Part shown: positions 63,231-64,000 of the stretch, in pieces
Layout of the letters: every line of letters starts with the position of its first letter
How positions within the stretch are numbered: position 1 is the first letter of the stretch
From: Acidobacteriota bacterium
GTDB lineage: Bacteria; Acidobacteriota; UBA6911; RPQK01; JAJDTT01
Assembly: GCA_028874215.1 (NCBI GenBank)
Contig: JAPPLF010000068.1
Coordinates: 68,309 to 132,308 of the forward strand
DNA: 64,000 bases
Direction: 5' to 3'
Made by a program: the position numbers and the translations under genes
The notes under the pieces: generated by a model
What the model saw: the letters and a program-made list of their open reading frames with translations, nothing else
The model's database searches: none
Told to the model about the DNA's origin: nothing

Positions 63231-64000
63231 ATGCTCCGGACGTCACTTCGAACTGTCGTTCTGTTGGGTAAAGAGAACGTCGGCAAGACGCAACTGGCCG
63301 CATCGCTGACGGGTGCGTCCAGCGCTGCCTCGAACTTCCGAGGCGCCAACGTCGGCTGCGACTCCTACCGAGTGGACGACTGGGAACTGATCGACACGCC
63401 CGGGCTGCTACGAAGCTCCGATGTTGAGACCACCCGACTAGCCCTGGAGCGCCTGCGTGGCGACGATACCGTCCTACTGGTCGCCCAGGGAACCGAACTG
63501 GACGCAGACTTGGCCGACCTGCTGCCGCTGGTAGCGGGTCGACTCGGCGCACTGGTCGTGACCCATCGGGACCGACTCGCCCGGCTGGAAGTGGAGGCGC
63601 GGCTGGGAGAGTTGGCGCGCCGGACGGGTTTGCCGGTGGTCTTTGTGGACGCTCGACGACTGGACCCCAACGACCGTCAAGGGCTGATACAGGCGCTGGA
63701 AGCGCCCGGCACGATCCCCGCCGAAGCCGGTTTGAGCTTCCGCGATCTGATCGTCCGTCCGCGCCCTCTTTTCCTGGATCGCTCCGCCCTCGGGCCATTC
63801 TGGGCGCTGCTGCTGTTGTTGACTCCCGCCTGGGTCGCGGTGGATGCCGCCAGTCGTCTCGCGGACCGAATCGACCCCTGGGTTCGCGTCCCGACTGAAC
63901 TGCTGGCCGGGTTGTTGGCGAGCTGGCCGCAGCCGCTTGCGGAGATCCTGGCCGGCGACTACGGCTTTGTCACGATGGGGCCGCTGCTGTTGGTGTGGGC
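63231..64000 (+). CDS. FeoB-like GTPase/iron transporter, cut by the window end
   Basis: The frame from ATG 63231 (GAAGGAG upstream) is open to the last base; 256 residues are visible. G1 is GKENVGKT and G3 DTPG. G4, normally NKxD, reads THRD, so guanine recognition may be altered. After about 190 residues hydrophobic segments begin (LGPFWALLLLLTPAWVAV) and a LAGDYGFVTMGPLLLVW segment resembles the start of the FeoB gate region. FeoB imports ferrous iron across the inner membrane. The N-terminal domain is shorter and more divergent than usual. FeoA is not seen. It likely forms one operon with the preceding flavoprotein. Confidence 0.75.
   Translation, partial: MLRTSLRTVVLLGKENVGKTQLAASLTGASSAASNFRGANVGCDSYRVDDWELIDTPGLLRSSDVETTRLALERLRGDDTVLLVAQGTELDADLADLLPLVAGRLGALVVTHRDRLARLEVEARLGELARRTGLPVVFVDARRLDPNDRQGLIQALEAPGTIPAEAGLSFRDLIVRPRPLFLDRSALGPFWALLLLLTPAWVAVDAASRLADRIDPWVRVPTELLAGLLASWPQPLAEILAGDYGFVTMGPLLLVW

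Overview
The window comes from a GC-rich Gram-negative bacterium. An outer-membrane barrel end, ExbB/ExbD, an OmpA/Pal-like lipoprotein, HtrA, RimP-NusA-IF2, HrcA/GrpE/DnaJ, a divergent Hfq and a B12-dependent ribonucleotide reductase fit Acidobacteriota best. That placement is inferred from gene content, not proven. No rRNA, tRNA, CRISPR array, complete insertion sequence or phage was seen.

Layout: (1) 0-8.2 kb: the end of an outer-membrane barrel gene; a PDZ/membrane histidine kinase with an NtrC-type regulator behind a good sigma-54 promoter; then an exbB-exbD-exbD-TPR operon. (2) 8.2-16.1 kb: enolase and phosphoglycerate mutase, three glycosyltransferases, and rfbA/rfbB for dTDP-sugar precursors. 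(3) 16.2-23.3 kb: smpB, pepA and a Fic-like pseudoenzyme; hfq; a small TPR gene; a palindromic repeat cluster; ricT-holB-tmk; and a YggS-type gene. (4) 23.4-27.0 kb: nrdJ and an outer-membrane-type protein. (5) 27.07-27.31 kb: a MITE-like element. (6) 27.3-43.5 kb, all on the minus strand: a heat-shock operon (lipM-hrcA-grpE ... dnaJ) split by a 12-kb polyketide synthase block. (7) 43.5-48.6 kb: htrA/degP, a UvrD/PcrA helicase and a TPR protein. (8) 48.7-51 kb: a ParB-like gene paired with a spore-photoproduct-lyase-like radical SAM gene. (9) 51-56.3 kb: an envelope operon with one active and one inactive M16 peptidase, a Pal-like lipoprotein and a membrane protein, with a third M16-like gene divergent from it. 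(10) 56.4-61.2 kb: rimP-nusA-infB-ylxP. (11) 61.3 kb to the right edge: a probable iron/redox cluster (small CxxC protein, 66-aa ORF, flavin oxidoreductase with a Cys-rich tail, FeoB-like GTPase cut by the window end).

The most unusual system is the polyketide synthase. A complete KS-AT-DH-MT-ER-KR-ACP module, the set needed for methyl-branched saturated chains, is fused to a second KS followed by an acyltransferase that has lost its catalytic Ser and His. A separate ACP and an alpha/beta hydrolase follow it. The gene starts about 20 bp after grpE and sits where dnaK usually lies, so it may be transcribed from the heat-shock promoter. One missing base in a G-run splits it into two ORFs.
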